From assembly GCF_009832865.1 (NCBI RefSeq), contig NZ_CP047130.1, positions 2,418,001 through 2,482,000 of the forward strand: 64,000 nt of DNA. Reading direction: 5' to 3'. A program made the position numbers and the translations under genes. This stretch comes from Colwellia sp. 20A7 (GTDB taxonomy: Bacteria > Pseudomonadota > Gammaproteobacteria > Enterobacterales > Alteromonadaceae). Positions 15,154 to 24,316 of the stretch are shown here, in pieces. Position 1 is the first letter of the stretch. The number at the start of each line of letters is the position of its first letter. Below the pieces are notes generated by a model, which saw only the letters and a list, made by a program, of their open reading frames with translations, had not been told where the DNA came from and did not search any database.

Positions 15154-16146
15154 ATGATAAATAAGACTTTACCGTTACTTGACCTTCACAGGCATTTAGA
15201 CGGTAACATTCGCCCTGCTACCATTTGGCAATTAGCAACCAAAAACAACATTGTTTTACCTGCAACGCAACTGAGTGATTTTATTCCTCATGTGCAAATA
15301 CAAGGTAGCGAATCTGATCTGTTGGCTTTTTTAAAAAAATTAGACTGGGGAGTCGCAGTACTAAAAGATCTTGATGATGTGAAACGTATTGCCTTTGAAA
15401 ATGTAGAAGATGCTTTTAATGCCGGGTTACATTACGCTGAATTACGTTTTTCACCTTACTATATGTCGATGAATCATAATTTACCCATTGCCGACGTGGT
15501 TGCTGCAGTGGTTGATGGCGTTAATACCGGTATGAAAACTTTTAATATTAATATTAACTTAATTGGTATTTTAAGCCGTACATTTGGTGTTAAACAATGC
15601 CAACTTGAATTAGATGCTTTGCTGACACATAAACATGATCTTGTTGCCATTGATTTAGCGGGAGATGAGTATAACTTTCCTGGCGATTTATTTGTTGAGC
15701 ATTTTAAGCAAGTCCGTGATGCGGGCCTAAATGTTAGTGTTCATGCGGGGGAAGCCGGTGGTGCTAAAAGCGTATGGCAGGCAATTAATGAGTTAGGTGC
15801 TACTCGAATTGGTCATGGCGTTGCTACCATAGAAGATGAAAAATTAATGTCTTATATGGTCAATAATAATATCGCAATAGAATCTTGTTTAACGTCAAAT
15901 TATCAAACAGGAACGGTTAAGGATTTATCTACTCATCCATTAAAAGCATTTCTTAAACATGGCATAAAAGCTTGTTTGAATACTGATGATCCAGCTGTTC
16001 AAGGTATAGAAATAAAGCATGAATATACCGTGGCTCAAGAAGTATTAAAGCTAAGTGATGAAGATGTTACTCAATTACAAAAAAATGCGATTGATGTTTG
16101 CTTTTTATCTGACAGTGATAAAAAACAATTAGTAAAAGGAATGTAG
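15154..16146 (+). CDS. add: Adenosine deaminase
   Basis: A 330-residue cytosolic zinc enzyme that converts adenosine and deoxyadenosine to inosine forms. Metal and active-site motifs are in place: DLHRHLDGN near residues 10-18, [16 protein letters not shown] and the C-terminal [10 protein letters not shown]. Length matches the bacterial family. The ATG at 15154 follows AGAGG. It opens a nucleoside-salvage neighbourhood: its product feeds DeoD, encoded 230 bp downstream on the same strand. It diverges from aroG across about 190 bp. Confidence 0.95.
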   Translation: MINKTLPLLDLHRHLDGNIRPATIWQLATKNNIVLPATQLSDFIPHVQIQGSESDLLAFLKKLDWGVAVLKDLDDVKRIAFENVEDAFNAGLHYAELRFSPYYMSMNHNLPIADVVAAVVDGVNTGMKTFNININLIGILSRTFGVKQCQLELDALLTHKHDLVAIDLAGDEYNFPGDLFVEHFKQVRDAGLNVSVHAGEAGGAKSVWQAINELGATRIGHGVATIEDEKLMSYMVNNNIAIESCLTSNYQTGTVKDLSTHPLKAFLKHGIKACLNTDDPAVQGIEIKHEYTVAQEVLKLSDEDVTQLQKNAIDVCFLSDSDKKQLVKGM

Positions 16147-16376
16147 AAAGAGGTTTGATTTTTATTTTCAAATTGATAAAATTATATCTGTAAACGACAA
16201 GATCAGTAAAACACCCTTGATAGCTGTTTTTTAAATATTTAACCTTGTTAAGGGTTTAAAAATTTCAGGCTAAAAACTTACTGTTTATTTAACTTACTTC
16301 TTTAACTGCCTATTTTAGGGACTAGTTTAAAGAATGAATTTAGTAATTAACTTAAAGAATTAACAAGGGACTTCTC

Positions 16377-17081
16377 ATGAGTACTCCACATATTGCAGCA
16401 AACCTAGGCGACTTCGCCGAAACCGTATTAATGCCAGGCGACCCGCTTAGAGCTAAATTTATCGCTGAAAACTTTTTAGACGATGCAAAATGCGTAACAA
16501 GCGTACGTAACATGTTAGGTTACACGGGTACCTATAAAGGTAAACGTATTTCTGTCATGGGTTCAGGTATGGGCATACCTTCTATTTCAATCTATGCAAC
16601 TGAACTATATAAAGACTTTGGTGTTGAAAACATTATCCGTATTGGTTCATGTGGCGCAGTTCGCGATGATATTAAAATTCGTGACGTAATTATTGGTATG
16701 GGTGCAAGTACTGATTCAAATGTTAACCGTATACGCTTTAATCAATGTGACTTTGCTGCACTTGCTGATTTTTCATTGTTACACAAAGTAGTAAATACTG
16801 CTGCTCGTCTTGATAAAAAAGTACATGTAGGCAACGTTTTCACTGCCGATTTATTTTATACTCCTCAACCTGAAATGTTTGCATTGATGGAAAAACACGG
16901 TGTGTTAGCAGTAGAAATGGAAGCTGCTGGCTTATATGGTGTTGCTGCTGAATTAGGTAAAAAAGCATTAGCTGTATTCACAGTATCTGACCATATTAAA
17001 ACAGGTGAACAAACAACGGCTGATGAACGTGAAAATACGTTTAAAGATATGATGGAATTAACGTTAGAAAGTATTCTATAA
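16377..17081 (+). CDS. deoD: Purine-nucleoside phosphorylase, DeoD type
   Basis: A 234-residue hexameric-type phosphorylase that splits purine (deoxy)nucleosides with phosphate to base and (deoxy)ribose 1-phosphate. Motifs: [16 protein letters not shown] near residues 21-36, [24 protein letters not shown] and [11 protein letters not shown] near 180, then TVSDHI. Length is normal. The ATG at 16377 follows AAGGGA. A hairpin terminator at 17113-17145 ends the transcript. It works with deoB and deoC nearby: ribose 1-phosphate goes to ribose 5-phosphate, deoxyribose 5-phosphate to glyceraldehyde 3-phosphate. Confidence 0.96.
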   Translation: MSTPHIAANLGDFAETVLMPGDPLRAKFIAENFLDDAKCVTSVRNMLGYTGTYKGKRISVMGSGMGIPSISIYATELYKDFGVENIIRIGSCGAVRDDIKIRDVIIGMGASTDSNVNRIRFNQCDFAALADFSLLHKVVNTAARLDKKVHVGNVFTADLFYTPQPEMFALMEKHGVLAVEMEAAGLYGVAAELGKKALAVFTVSDHIKTGEQTTADERENTFKDMMELTLESIL

Positions 17082-17112
17082 CGTTAATTTTCTGTGATAT
17101 TGAAAACCGTAC

Positions 17113-17145
17113 AATCGCTTACGTTACATGCTTTCGTAAGCGATT
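17113..17145. terminator. Bidirectional terminator between deoD and argP
   Basis: An 11-bp perfect stem, AATCGCTTACG with CGTAAGCGATT, followed by TTTTAATTT. It abuts the stop codon of the convergent argP gene. Confidence 0.8.
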
Positions 17146-18030
17146 TTAATTTAAAAGCGTTTTAGCGGTATGTATTATTTGTTGCGATATTTTCTTATTC
17201 ACGCCTTTTACTAGTACCCAACTATGCCAATAAAGTGTCATGATAAGTTCTTTATCTGGGCATAAATTAACTAATTCCCCAGCTTTTAATTCATTTTCAA
17301 TTTGTAAATACGGTACTAAACAATAAGCAACGCCCTGCTTTGCTAATTCTACAAATGCCTCTGCAGATCGAACGGTATGACAATAATACTCACTGGCTTC
17401 TAAACCAAAATTATCTGAAATATAGCGTATATGCATAGCATCTTTGTGATCATAGCTAATGGCTGGAGCCATTTTTAATGAAGATTGCGTAACACCTTGT
17501 TTAAAGTATTTTTCTTTAAATCCTTTAGATGAAACAAGACAATAATTCATTGTTCCTAGTTCAAATGAACGATACCCTTTCAATGGTTTTTTTATAATAC
17601 TTACCGCACCTATCGCTTCGCCTGAACGCAACTTATCTAAGGTTCTATCTTCAGGTTCAATCAACAAATTCAACTCAATTAAGTTTTCTTGTAATACAGG
17701 CGTTAATGCTTTTAAAAACCAAGTAGCGATACTGTCAGCATTTACCGCCAGTGATATTTTCATTGGTTTAACTGCGTTATCTGGCATTAATTCAGGCAAG
17801 AGTTCATTTTCTAATTGTTTCACTTTTTTAAAGTGACTTAACAATTGTTCACCTACCATGGTTAATTCTATCGGCTGGCTACGTATAAGTACTGGCTGAC
17901 CTATATTTTCTTCAAGTAATTTAATACGTTGAGAAATAGCAGATTGAGAAATAAATAGCTGTGCTGCGGCTAAGTCAAAGCTTTGTGTTTCTATAATAGC
18001 AGCGAGTGCTGCCAACAACTTATAATCCAT
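17146..18030 (-). CDS. argP: LysR-family regulator ArgP (IciA)
   Basis: A 294-residue LysR-type regulator. The N-terminal winged helix-turn-helix (LAAALAAIIETQSFDLAAAQ, then ISQSAISQRIKLLEE) is typical of ArgP, and the rest is the substrate-binding domain. Family knowledge: ArgP activates the arginine exporter gene argO in response to arginine, with lysine antagonistic. Here the divergent neighbour at 18138 is exactly an ArgO/LysE exporter, 107 bp away, which strongly supports the assignment. The start is ATG at 18030. Confidence 0.9.
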   Translation of the reverse strand: MDYKLLAALAAIIETQSFDLAAAQLFISQSAISQRIKLLEENIGQPVLIRSQPIELTMVGEQLLSHFKKVKQLENELLPELMPDNAVKPMKISLAVNADSIATWFLKALTPVLQENLIELNLLIEPEDRTLDKLRSGEAIGAVSIIKKPLKGYRSFELGTMNYCLVSSKGFKEKYFKQGVTQSSLKMAPAISYDHKDAMHIRYISDNFGLEASEYYCHTVRSAEAFVELAKQGVAYCLVPYLQIENELKAGELVNLCPDKELIMTLYWHSWVLVKGVNKKISQQIIHTAKTLLN

Positions 18031-18137
18031 ATTAGTTTTACTTATGTTAAATAAATTTTATTAATTATATTAATTTAACAAATAAGTTCAAACTCTTTTT
18101 TTCTAATCACATTAACCAAACAACTTAAGGAACCTAT
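18031..18137. promoter_or_regulatory. Divergent argP/argO promoter region
   Basis: 107 bp of very AT-rich sequence between divergent regulator and exporter genes, the standard location of LysR-type operator DNA. Individual boxes cannot be assigned with confidence. Confidence 0.5.
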
Positions 18138-18758
18138 ATGTTCATCTTGGCAGCAATCAAGGGATTTACACTTTCATTAAGCATGATAATTCCGATAGGA
18201 AGTCAAAATTCAATGTTGATTTCTCAAGGCATTAATAAAAACCACCATATAACAACTGCAGCGTTATTTATACTTTACGATGCACTGATGATAACGGTTG
18301 GTGTTTTGGGCGGCAGTTTGATTTTATCTACCAATGCACTGTTATTTACACTACTAACTTGGGGCGGGATTATATTCTTACTTGGTTATGGGGCGATGTC
18401 GTTTAAACAAGCATTTGATGGAATAAAGTCGAATAATGATAATGTCAGATTAAAAAAATCATTAAAAATTGTGATTTTAACAAGCTTAATTGTTACTTTT
18501 TTAAATCCACATGCTTACATTGATACTGTGATGGTAATTGGAAGTGTGGGTGGACAATATACCGGGCAAGAGAAAATTTATTTTCTTATTGGCGCTATAA
18601 TCGGCTCTATCGTTTGGTTTTCTACATTAGCATTAACAGCCTCAAAACTTTCGGTACAATTAAGTAAACCGAAAGTTAAGAGTGTCATTGATTGTTTAAT
18701 TGGTGCTGTAATGTGGTTTATTGCTTGGTCATTATTTATGACTTGGACTTTGAAGTAA
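18138..18758 (+). CDS. argO: LysE/ArgO family amino-acid exporter
   Basis: A 206-residue inner-membrane protein with about six spans. LysE-family hallmarks are the early SMIIPIGSQNSMLISQGINK near residues 15-34 and LNPHAYIDTVMVIGSVG in the centre. Export of arginine (and toxic analogues) is the family role when paired with ArgP. AAGGAA precedes the ATG. The 3' end overlaps the convergent deoB gene by 27 bp, so both transcripts share their ends. Confidence 0.92.
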   Translation: MFILAAIKGFTLSLSMIIPIGSQNSMLISQGINKNHHITTAALFILYDALMITVGVLGGSLILSTNALLFTLLTWGGIIFLLGYGAMSFKQAFDGIKSNNDNVRLKKSLKIVILTSLIVTFLNPHAYIDTVMVIGSVGGQYTGQEKIYFLIGAIIGSIVWFSTLALTASKLSVQLSKPKVKSVIDCLIGAVMWFIAWSLFMTWTLK

Positions 18759-20006
18759 CTCAGTCAAAAAGCTTGTACCGTAATCCATTGCTTCAACATC
18801 AAAAATTTCAGCTAATGTTTGTCCTAAATCAGCAAAACTTGTGCGTTTACCTAAGTCTATAGATGGCATTGACTTTTGATAGCAAAGTAAAGGCACAAAT
18901 TCACGGGTGTGATCACTGCCAGGCCAAGTTGGATCACAGCCATGGTCGGCAGTTAAAAATAAAATATCATCTTTACCCATATGCTTATAAATTTCAGGTA
19001 AACGCTTATCAAAGTTTTCTAATGCTTGGGCATAACCAACAGGATCACGACGATGACCAAAGTCTTGATCGAAATTCACTAAGTTAGTAAAGATCAGACT
19101 ATTATCTTTTGAAGATTTAATATGCTCTATTGTTGCATCTACTAAGGCATCAATGCCATTCGCTTTCGTTTTTTGCGTGATGCCTTGATGAGCAAAAATA
19201 TCAGCAATTTTACCAACACTTACAACTTCTCCACCCGCTTGCGCTATTTTTTCTAATACAGTGGTTGATGGCGGCAAGACTGAATAATCACGTCTATTAC
19301 CTGTACGAGCAAAGCTGTTACTTTCGCCAACGAATGGTCTAGCAATCACGCGGCCAATATTTAAATCACTGTTTGATAATATTTCACGAACTTGTTCGCA
19401 ATATTGATAGAGTTCATCTAAACCAAAATGTTCTTCATGAGCCGCTACTTGGAAAACACTGTCAGCCGAGGTATAACAAATCGGTAAACCAGTTTTAATA
19501 TGCATATCACCAAGTTTATTAATAATATCAGTGCCCGAAGCGTGACAATTACCTAATACACCACTGCAGCCCGTTTTATTATTAATTTCAGCAATTAAAT
19601 CTGTCGAAAAAGACGAATCTTTATCTGAAAAGTAAGTCCAGTCAAAAAGTACTGGTACCCCAGCCATTTCCCAATGACCGCTCGGTGTATCCTTACCCGT
19701 ACTTAATTCAGCCATATAACCGAAAGCGCCCTTGCTAGGCTTAATATAAAATTCATTAAAATCTATCGATGATTTTGCTAAATCATCTTTATATTCTTGC
19801 CAAATTTTATCGCTGCTGGCTTGCCTACTTAATTCATGTAAGCCTAATTCACCAAGGTTTGGCAATTGTATAACTTTATTTTTTGTTTTAAAGTAAGCTT
19901 TAGCTATGTTGATAAACGTATTAGCACTAACATCGCCAAAACTTTCAGCATCATCTGCGTAGCCGACCCCAAAACTATCAAGCACTAAAATTATTGCCTT
20001 TGCCAT
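18732..20006 (-). CDS. deoB: Phosphopentomutase
   Basis: A 424-residue alkaline-phosphatase-superfamily metalloenzyme interconverting (deoxy)ribose 1- and 5-phosphates. The N-terminal ILVLDSFGVGYADDAE supplies the first metal ligand; GKDTPSGHWEMAGVP carries the phosphothreonine region; the C-terminal LFLTADHGCDPT and GSDHTREFVPLL supply further ligands. Length is slightly above the usual 390-410. It is transcribed against the flanking salvage genes and overlaps the end of argO. It links DeoD output to DeoC. Confidence 0.95.
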   Translation of the reverse strand: MAKAIILVLDSFGVGYADDAESFGDVSANTFINIAKAYFKTKNKVIQLPNLGELGLHELSRQASSDKIWQEYKDDLAKSSIDFNEFYIKPSKGAFGYMAELSTGKDTPSGHWEMAGVPVLFDWTYFSDKDSSFSTDLIAEINNKTGCSGVLGNCHASGTDIINKLGDMHIKTGLPICYTSADSVFQVAAHEEHFGLDELYQYCEQVREILSNSDLNIGRVIARPFVGESNSFARTGNRRDYSVLPPSTTVLEKIAQAGGEVVSVGKIADIFAHQGITQKTKANGIDALVDATIEHIKSSKDNSLIFTNLVNFDQDFGHRRDPVGYAQALENFDKRLPEIYKHMGKDDILFLTADHGCDPTWPGSDHTREFVPLLCYQKSMPSIDLGKRTSFADLGQTLAEIFDVEAMDYGTSFLTELLQSPSHK

Positions 20007-20187
20007 TGAATTTACACCTTTTGTTAAAAAAACATGACCAATTAGTCAAGTTGTGTTAATTTAAAGCTTTTATTATAATTAGCCAAGTTTTTTCTAACCT
20101 TTATTTCTTATTGCCTTGTGATTTACTTAGATTGTTCTAAATTAAGTTTATAATAGCAATAACTTGACCTTTTCTACGGACTTATTA

Positions 20188-20838
20188 ATGATACAACCAA
20201 GTAAAACGACTGTAATCGCCATCGCAGGTGCTTCAGCATCAGGAAAGTCCCTTTTTGCTAAAACAATATATCAAGAGCTACTACCTGAATTAGGTCCTGA
20301 TGGGATTTCTATTCTAAAAGAAGATGCTTATTATCGGGATCAATCAGATTTAAGTATGGATGAAAGAGCGCAAACTAACTACGATCATCCTAGAGCCTTT
20401 GAACATGAGTTACTCAGTGAGCATTTAACGTCATTAATAGCGCAAGAAACAATAGACTGCCCTGTTTATTGTTATAAAACGCATACGCGTACAACGAATA
20501 CCCTATCGATACAACCAACTAAAATCATTTTAGTTGAAGGTATATTACTATTATCTAATCCTCAACTTCGTGACTGTTTTGATATAAAAGTTTACATGGA
20601 TACACCACTTGATATCTGTCTTATTCGCCGTATTAAAAGAGATACCGAAGAACGTGAACGTAGTTTAGAGTCTATTACTAACCAATATTTAACGACAGTA
20701 CGCCCTATGTACTACCAATTCATTGAACCATCTAAAGCTTGGGCTGACCTTGTTATTACCCGTGGTGGTAAAAATAGAATGGCGATAGAAGTATTAAAAG
20801 CTAAAATTCGACAGTTATCCTTAAAAAGTACTCAATAG
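20188..20838 (+). CDS. udk: Uridine kinase
   Basis: A 216-residue P-loop kinase that phosphorylates uridine and cytidine with ATP or GTP. The Walker A motif is GASASGKS at residues 14-21. LKEDAYYRDQSDLS, the NYDHPRAFEHELL substrate region and RRIKRDTEERERS (lid) follow. ATG 20188 is preferred over an upstream in-frame TTG because it gives the standard N-terminus. It is 53 bp upstream of the nucleoside transporter on the same strand, probably co-transcribed. A long C-terminal extension is absent. Confidence 0.93.
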   Translation: MIQPSKTTVIAIAGASASGKSLFAKTIYQELLPELGPDGISILKEDAYYRDQSDLSMDERAQTNYDHPRAFEHELLSEHLTSLIAQETIDCPVYCYKTHTRTTNTLSIQPTKIILVEGILLLSNPQLRDCFDIKVYMDTPLDICLIRRIKRDTEERERSLESITNQYLTTVRPMYYQFIEPSKAWADLVITRGGKNRMAIEVLKAKIRQLSLKSTQ

Positions 20839-20891
20839 AATTACTCATAGCATTTAAAAATAATAATTAACAAAAATAATTTGAGGTTACA

Positions 20892-22136
20892 ATGGATCTT
20901 ACGGTACTACGTAGTTTAATTGGTATTGGTGTTTTGCTCGCCATTGCTGTATTTATTTCTAAGCAAAGAAAATCAATAAATATTCGTACAGTTGCCTGGG
21001 CTTTTGCCCTGCAAGTTGGGTTAGGTGCATTTGTACTGTACCTCCCTTTTGGTAAAGACGTTTTAGCTTCAATTTCAGGTGGTGTTCAGCAAGTAATCAA
21101 TAGCGCCAATGTAGGTATTGCCTTTTTATTCGGTGGTTTAGGCACAGATGCTATGTTTTCTAATGGTGTTGGTTTTGTTTTTGCCATTCGTGTACTACCG
21201 GTCATTATCTTTTTCTCTTCATTAATCGCTGTTTTATATTACCTTGGCATAATGCAATGGGTTGTTAGAATTATTGGTGGTGGATTACAAAAGCTACTTA
21301 AAACCAGCAAACCTGAATCATTGTCAGCTACGGCAAATATTTTTGTTGGTCAAACTGAAGCACCATTAGTAATACGCCCTTATATAGCGAACATGACGCA
21401 ATCTGAGCTGTTTGCCATTATGGTTGGTGGTTTAGCTTCGGTTGCAGGCTCGGTTCTAGCTGGTTATGCAGGCTTAGGCGTTGACTTGAAATACTTGATT
21501 GCCGCTTCATTTATGGCGGCACCTGGCGGCCTATTAATGGCTAAAATTATTCTTCCAGAAACAGAACATGCAAAAATAGCCAATGAAAGTATTGTTATTG
21601 AAGATAGTGAAGACAAGCCTGTTAATGTTATTGATGCAGCAGCATCTGGAGCAGCATCTGGTTTGAAACTGGCCGTTAACGTTGGTGCAATGCTACTAGC
21701 CTTCATTGCGATTATTGCTTTACTCAATACAATTGTTGGCGGAACAGCGAGCTTATTTGGTTTTGAAGGCATCACGATAGAATGGTTATTAGGGTATTTA
21801 TTTGCGCCTATCGCTTTCATTATTGGTGTTCCTACGTCTGAAATGCTACAAGCAGGTAGTTTTATTGGGCAAAAAGTAGTGGTTAATGAATTTTTTGCTT
21901 ATGTAAACTTTATTGAGATAAAAGACACGTTAAGTGTACCAACTCAAGCTATTATTACTTTTGCATTATGTGGATTCGCTAACTTATCTTCTATCGCTAT
22001 CTTACTCGGTGGTATTGGCTCTATGGCGCCAAATAGACGACCTGACATTGCAAGACTAGGCATGAAAGCAATGCTTGCAGCCACACTCGCTAATTTAATG
22101 AGTGCAGCAATTGCGGGCTTATTTTTATCCCTTTAA
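20892..22136 (+). CDS. nupC: NupC/CNT family concentrative nucleoside transporter
   Basis: A 414-residue inner-membrane symporter with 8-10 spans. The CNT core motifs are [13 protein letters not shown] near residues 152-164, [33 protein letters not shown] and the C-terminal [19 protein letters not shown]. The family imports nucleosides with cations (H+ or Na+). It lies between udk and deoC, the natural partner of salvage enzymes. TTGAGGT precedes the ATG. A hairpin at 22169-22202 separates it from deoC. The nupC name is by family; another CNT paralogue name is possible. Confidence 0.92.
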   Translation: MDLTVLRSLIGIGVLLAIAVFISKQRKSINIRTVAWAFALQVGLGAFVLYLPFGKDVLASISGGVQQVINSANVGIAFLFGGLGTDAMFSNGVGFVFAIRVLPVIIFFSSLIAVLYYLGIMQWVVRIIGGGLQKLLKTSKPESLSATANIFVGQTEAPLVIRPYIANMTQSELFAIMVGGLASVAGSVLAGYAGLGVDLKYLIAASFMAAPGGLLMAKIILPETEHAKIANESIVIEDSEDKPVNVIDAAASGAASGLKLAVNVGAMLLAFIAIIALLNTIVGGTASLFGFEGITIEWLLGYLFAPIAFIIGVPTSEMLQAGSFIGQKVVVNEFFAYVNFIEIKDTLSVPTQAIITFALCGFANLSSIAILLGGIGSMAPNRRPDIARLGMKAMLAATLANLMSAAIAGLFLSL

Positions 22137-22168
22137 GGGTAACAGCCATTATTGCTAATACATAAACT

Positions 22169-22202
22169 ATACCTAGCTAACCATAAACTGTTAGCTAGGT
22201 AT
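22169..22202 (+). terminator. Hairpin between nupC and deoC
   Basis: A 13-bp perfect stem, ATACCTAGCTAAC and GTTAGCTAGGTAT, with an 8-base loop. It lacks a T-run, so it may be an mRNA-stabilising or attenuating structure rather than a full terminator. Confidence 0.6.
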
Positions 22203-22236
22203 TGATCCATATAAACTTAATTATCAAATTTTACCT

Positions 22237-23052
22237 ATGACTACTCAAACAAATACCGACACACAAAAAGAAATTGCCAAACAAGCCATTAGTTTAATGG
22301 ATTTAACCAGTTTAACGGATCAGGAAACACCCGCTGATATTGAAAAATTATGCTTGCAGGCTAAATCTGCAGGCGGTAATACAGCTGCTATTTGTATTTT
22401 TCCACGCTTTATTCCTTTAGCTAAAAAATTATTAACTAATCAAGGTACACCTAATATAAAAATAGCAACGGTGACAAACTTTCCTCACGGTAATGATGAT
22501 GTAGCAATTGCTGTTGCAGAAACAAAAGCTGCAGTTGCCTATGGCGCTGATGAAGTTGATGTGGTTTTTCCTTACCAAGCATTAATTAATGGTGATACTG
22601 AGATAGGCTTAAAACTAGTGGCAGCATGTAAGCAAGTCTGTCCAAACGATGTATTGTTAAAAGTGATCATTGAAACAGGTGAATTAAAAACGCCTGAACT
22701 AATTAAATTAGCAAGTGAAATATCAATACGTGCAGGTGCTGACTTTATTAAAACCTCTACAGGTAAAGTTAACGTAAATGCGACACCACAAGCTGCTGAA
22801 ATAATGCTTAATGTTATTAACGCGACAAATGATGCTAATACAGATACTGGTTTTAAAGCGGCTGGTGGTGTTAGAGACGTTAACGATGCTCAGGTATATT
22901 TAGACATAGCAAGCAACATTTTAGGTGAGCATTGGGTTAGTACAGAGCATTTTAGATTTGGTGCCAGTAGTTTACTTAATAACTTACTTACAACGCTTGA
23001 GTTAAACAATCAAGAAGCTAATAGCAACACTAGCACTTCTGCAAGTTACTAA
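22237..23052 (+). CDS. deoC: Deoxyribose-phosphate aldolase
   Basis: A 271-residue class I aldolase cleaving 2-deoxyribose 5-phosphate to acetaldehyde and glyceraldehyde 3-phosphate. The Schiff-base lysine is Lys172 in DFIKTSTGK. Other landmarks are [30 protein letters not shown] and the late FKAAGGVRD, followed by [13 protein letters not shown]. Length is a little above 259 owing to a low-complexity tail rich in Asn/Ser/Thr. The ATG at 22237 has a poor ribosome site. It runs into tdk with a 16-bp gap, so the two are likely co-transcribed. Confidence 0.95.
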   Translation: MTTQTNTDTQKEIAKQAISLMDLTSLTDQETPADIEKLCLQAKSAGGNTAAICIFPRFIPLAKKLLTNQGTPNIKIATVTNFPHGNDDVAIAVAETKAAVAYGADEVDVVFPYQALINGDTEIGLKLVAACKQVCPNDVLLKVIIETGELKTPELIKLASEISIRAGADFIKTSTGKVNVNATPQAAEIMLNVINATNDANTDTGFKAAGGVRDVNDAQVYLDIASNILGEHWVSTEHFRFGASSLLNNLLTTLELNNQEANSNTSTSASY

Positions 23053-23068
23053 GCATAAGGGTTAGATA

Positions 23069-23650
23069 ATGGCACAACTCTACTTTTATTACTCATCGAT
23101 GAATGCTGGTAAATCAACACACTTATTGCAATCGTCATACAACTACAATGAACGAGGATTAAAAACCGTTCTTTTTACCGCGCAAATTGATGATAGGTAT
23201 GCAAAAGGAAAAGTCACTTCTCGATTAGGTATTAATTCAGATGCTCATTTATTTGCACAAGAAACTGACCTATTAACAGAAATTACTGCGATTAAAAACG
23301 AAACTAAAATCGCCTGCGTATTAATTGATGAAGCACAATTTTTAACCAAAGCTCAAGTTAAGCAATTAACTGACATTGTTGATAACTTAAATATTCCGGT
23401 ATTAGCTTATGGTATTCGTACAGATTTCTTAGGCCAAACGTTCACAGGTAGTGCTGCATTATTGGCTTGGGCAGACAAGTTAGTTGAGTTAAAAACTATC
23501 TGCCATTGTGGCCGTAAAGCAAACTTTGTCATTCGATTAAACAGTGATGGCAAAGCTGCTACAGGAGGCGAACAAGTGGAAGTTGGTGGTAATGAACGAT
23601 ATCAAGCGGTATGCCGTGAACACTTTAAAGAATATGTCCCACTAGCTTAA
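23069..23650 (+). CDS. tdk: Thymidine kinase
   Basis: A 193-residue type II thymidine kinase. Walker A is MNAGKST near residues 11-17; the DEAQFL segment supplies the catalytic Glu; the Zn-binding cysteines are in ICHCGRKA and CREHF; and the lasso region YQAVCR is present. It phosphorylates thymidine and deoxyuridine. AAGGGTTAG precedes the ATG. The 3' end overlaps the convergent sortase gene by 9 bp. It completes a salvage set, add-deoD-deoB-udk-nupC-deoC-tdk; a deoA thymidine phosphorylase is not in the window. Confidence 0.96.
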   Translation: MAQLYFYYSSMNAGKSTHLLQSSYNYNERGLKTVLFTAQIDDRYAKGKVTSRLGINSDAHLFAQETDLLTEITAIKNETKIACVLIDEAQFLTKAQVKQLTDIVDNLNIPVLAYGIRTDFLGQTFTGSAALLAWADKLVELKTICHCGRKANFVIRLNSDGKAATGGEQVEVGGNERYQAVCREHFKEYVPLA

Positions 23651-24316
23651 ATGAACGACATACCTCAATGATGTTTCATTATTTACGCTGCCAAAAGGGT
23701 AACACGTAACCAATATAAGTTCTTTTATATCAACAACTTCCTTGCTACTCTCATTTTTATAGTTACTTTTGTTCAACAGCACCAATTGCTCTGTAGCCAG
23801 ATCTAAAATAGCAATTTTATTCACCTTAAATACGCTAGAATTACCAGTTTTTAACGTTAAGGTTACGCTATCGTTTACGCTCAATTCCTCTAAAATACTA
23901 AAGTGAGTATCATTGTGCGCAGAGATCACCATAACATTTGATTGGCCTGGTTCAACGCCAGAATCTGCCCTTTGATTAAGGCCCGGACCAAATGCTAATG
24001 CCTGTCCTGAATCATTATTTAACACAATGTGCGACAAGTTAAAACGCTCAAAAGTAAGTTTAGCGACGGGATAAAAATCAGCCCATGGCCAGGGCTTATT
24101 TACCTCACCCATTTTATTTTTCGATTTAGTTTCTGAGTGATCATCATCAACACTTATCAACTGCTTTTGCCAAGTTGACGCTAATAAGGCTTGTGCAAGA
24201 TGCGCTTTTATCACCATGTAACCTGCCATTGCAAAACTAGTTGACGCTATTATCAAAAACAGTGCGACTAATGACGGTATAATTTTATCCCTCTTAAGCG
24301 TAAAATTTGGCATCAT
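23642..24316 (-). CDS. Class GN sortase
   Basis: A 224-residue Gram-negative sortase. One N-terminal membrane anchor lies near residues 13-36. The catalytic triad appears as His in [13 protein letters not shown], Cys in [10 protein letters not shown] and Arg in SLRYVVHL, the standard sortase order. The family cuts a C-terminal sorting motif on one dedicated substrate and is mostly found in marine proteobacteria. The substrate gene lies immediately upstream in the same direction with no gap (stop at 24317-24319), the usual two-gene arrangement. The 3' end overlaps tdk. Confidence 0.9.
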   Translation of the reverse strand: MMPNFTLKRDKIIPSLVALFLIIASTSFAMAGYMVIKAHLAQALLASTWQKQLISVDDDHSETKSKNKMGEVNKPWPWADFYPVAKLTFERFNLSHIVLNNDSGQALAFGPGLNQRADSGVEPGQSNVMVISAHNDTHFSILEELSVNDSVTLTLKTGNSSVFKVNKIAILDLATEQLVLLNKSNYKNESSKEVVDIKELILVTCYPFGSVNNETSLRYVVHLS

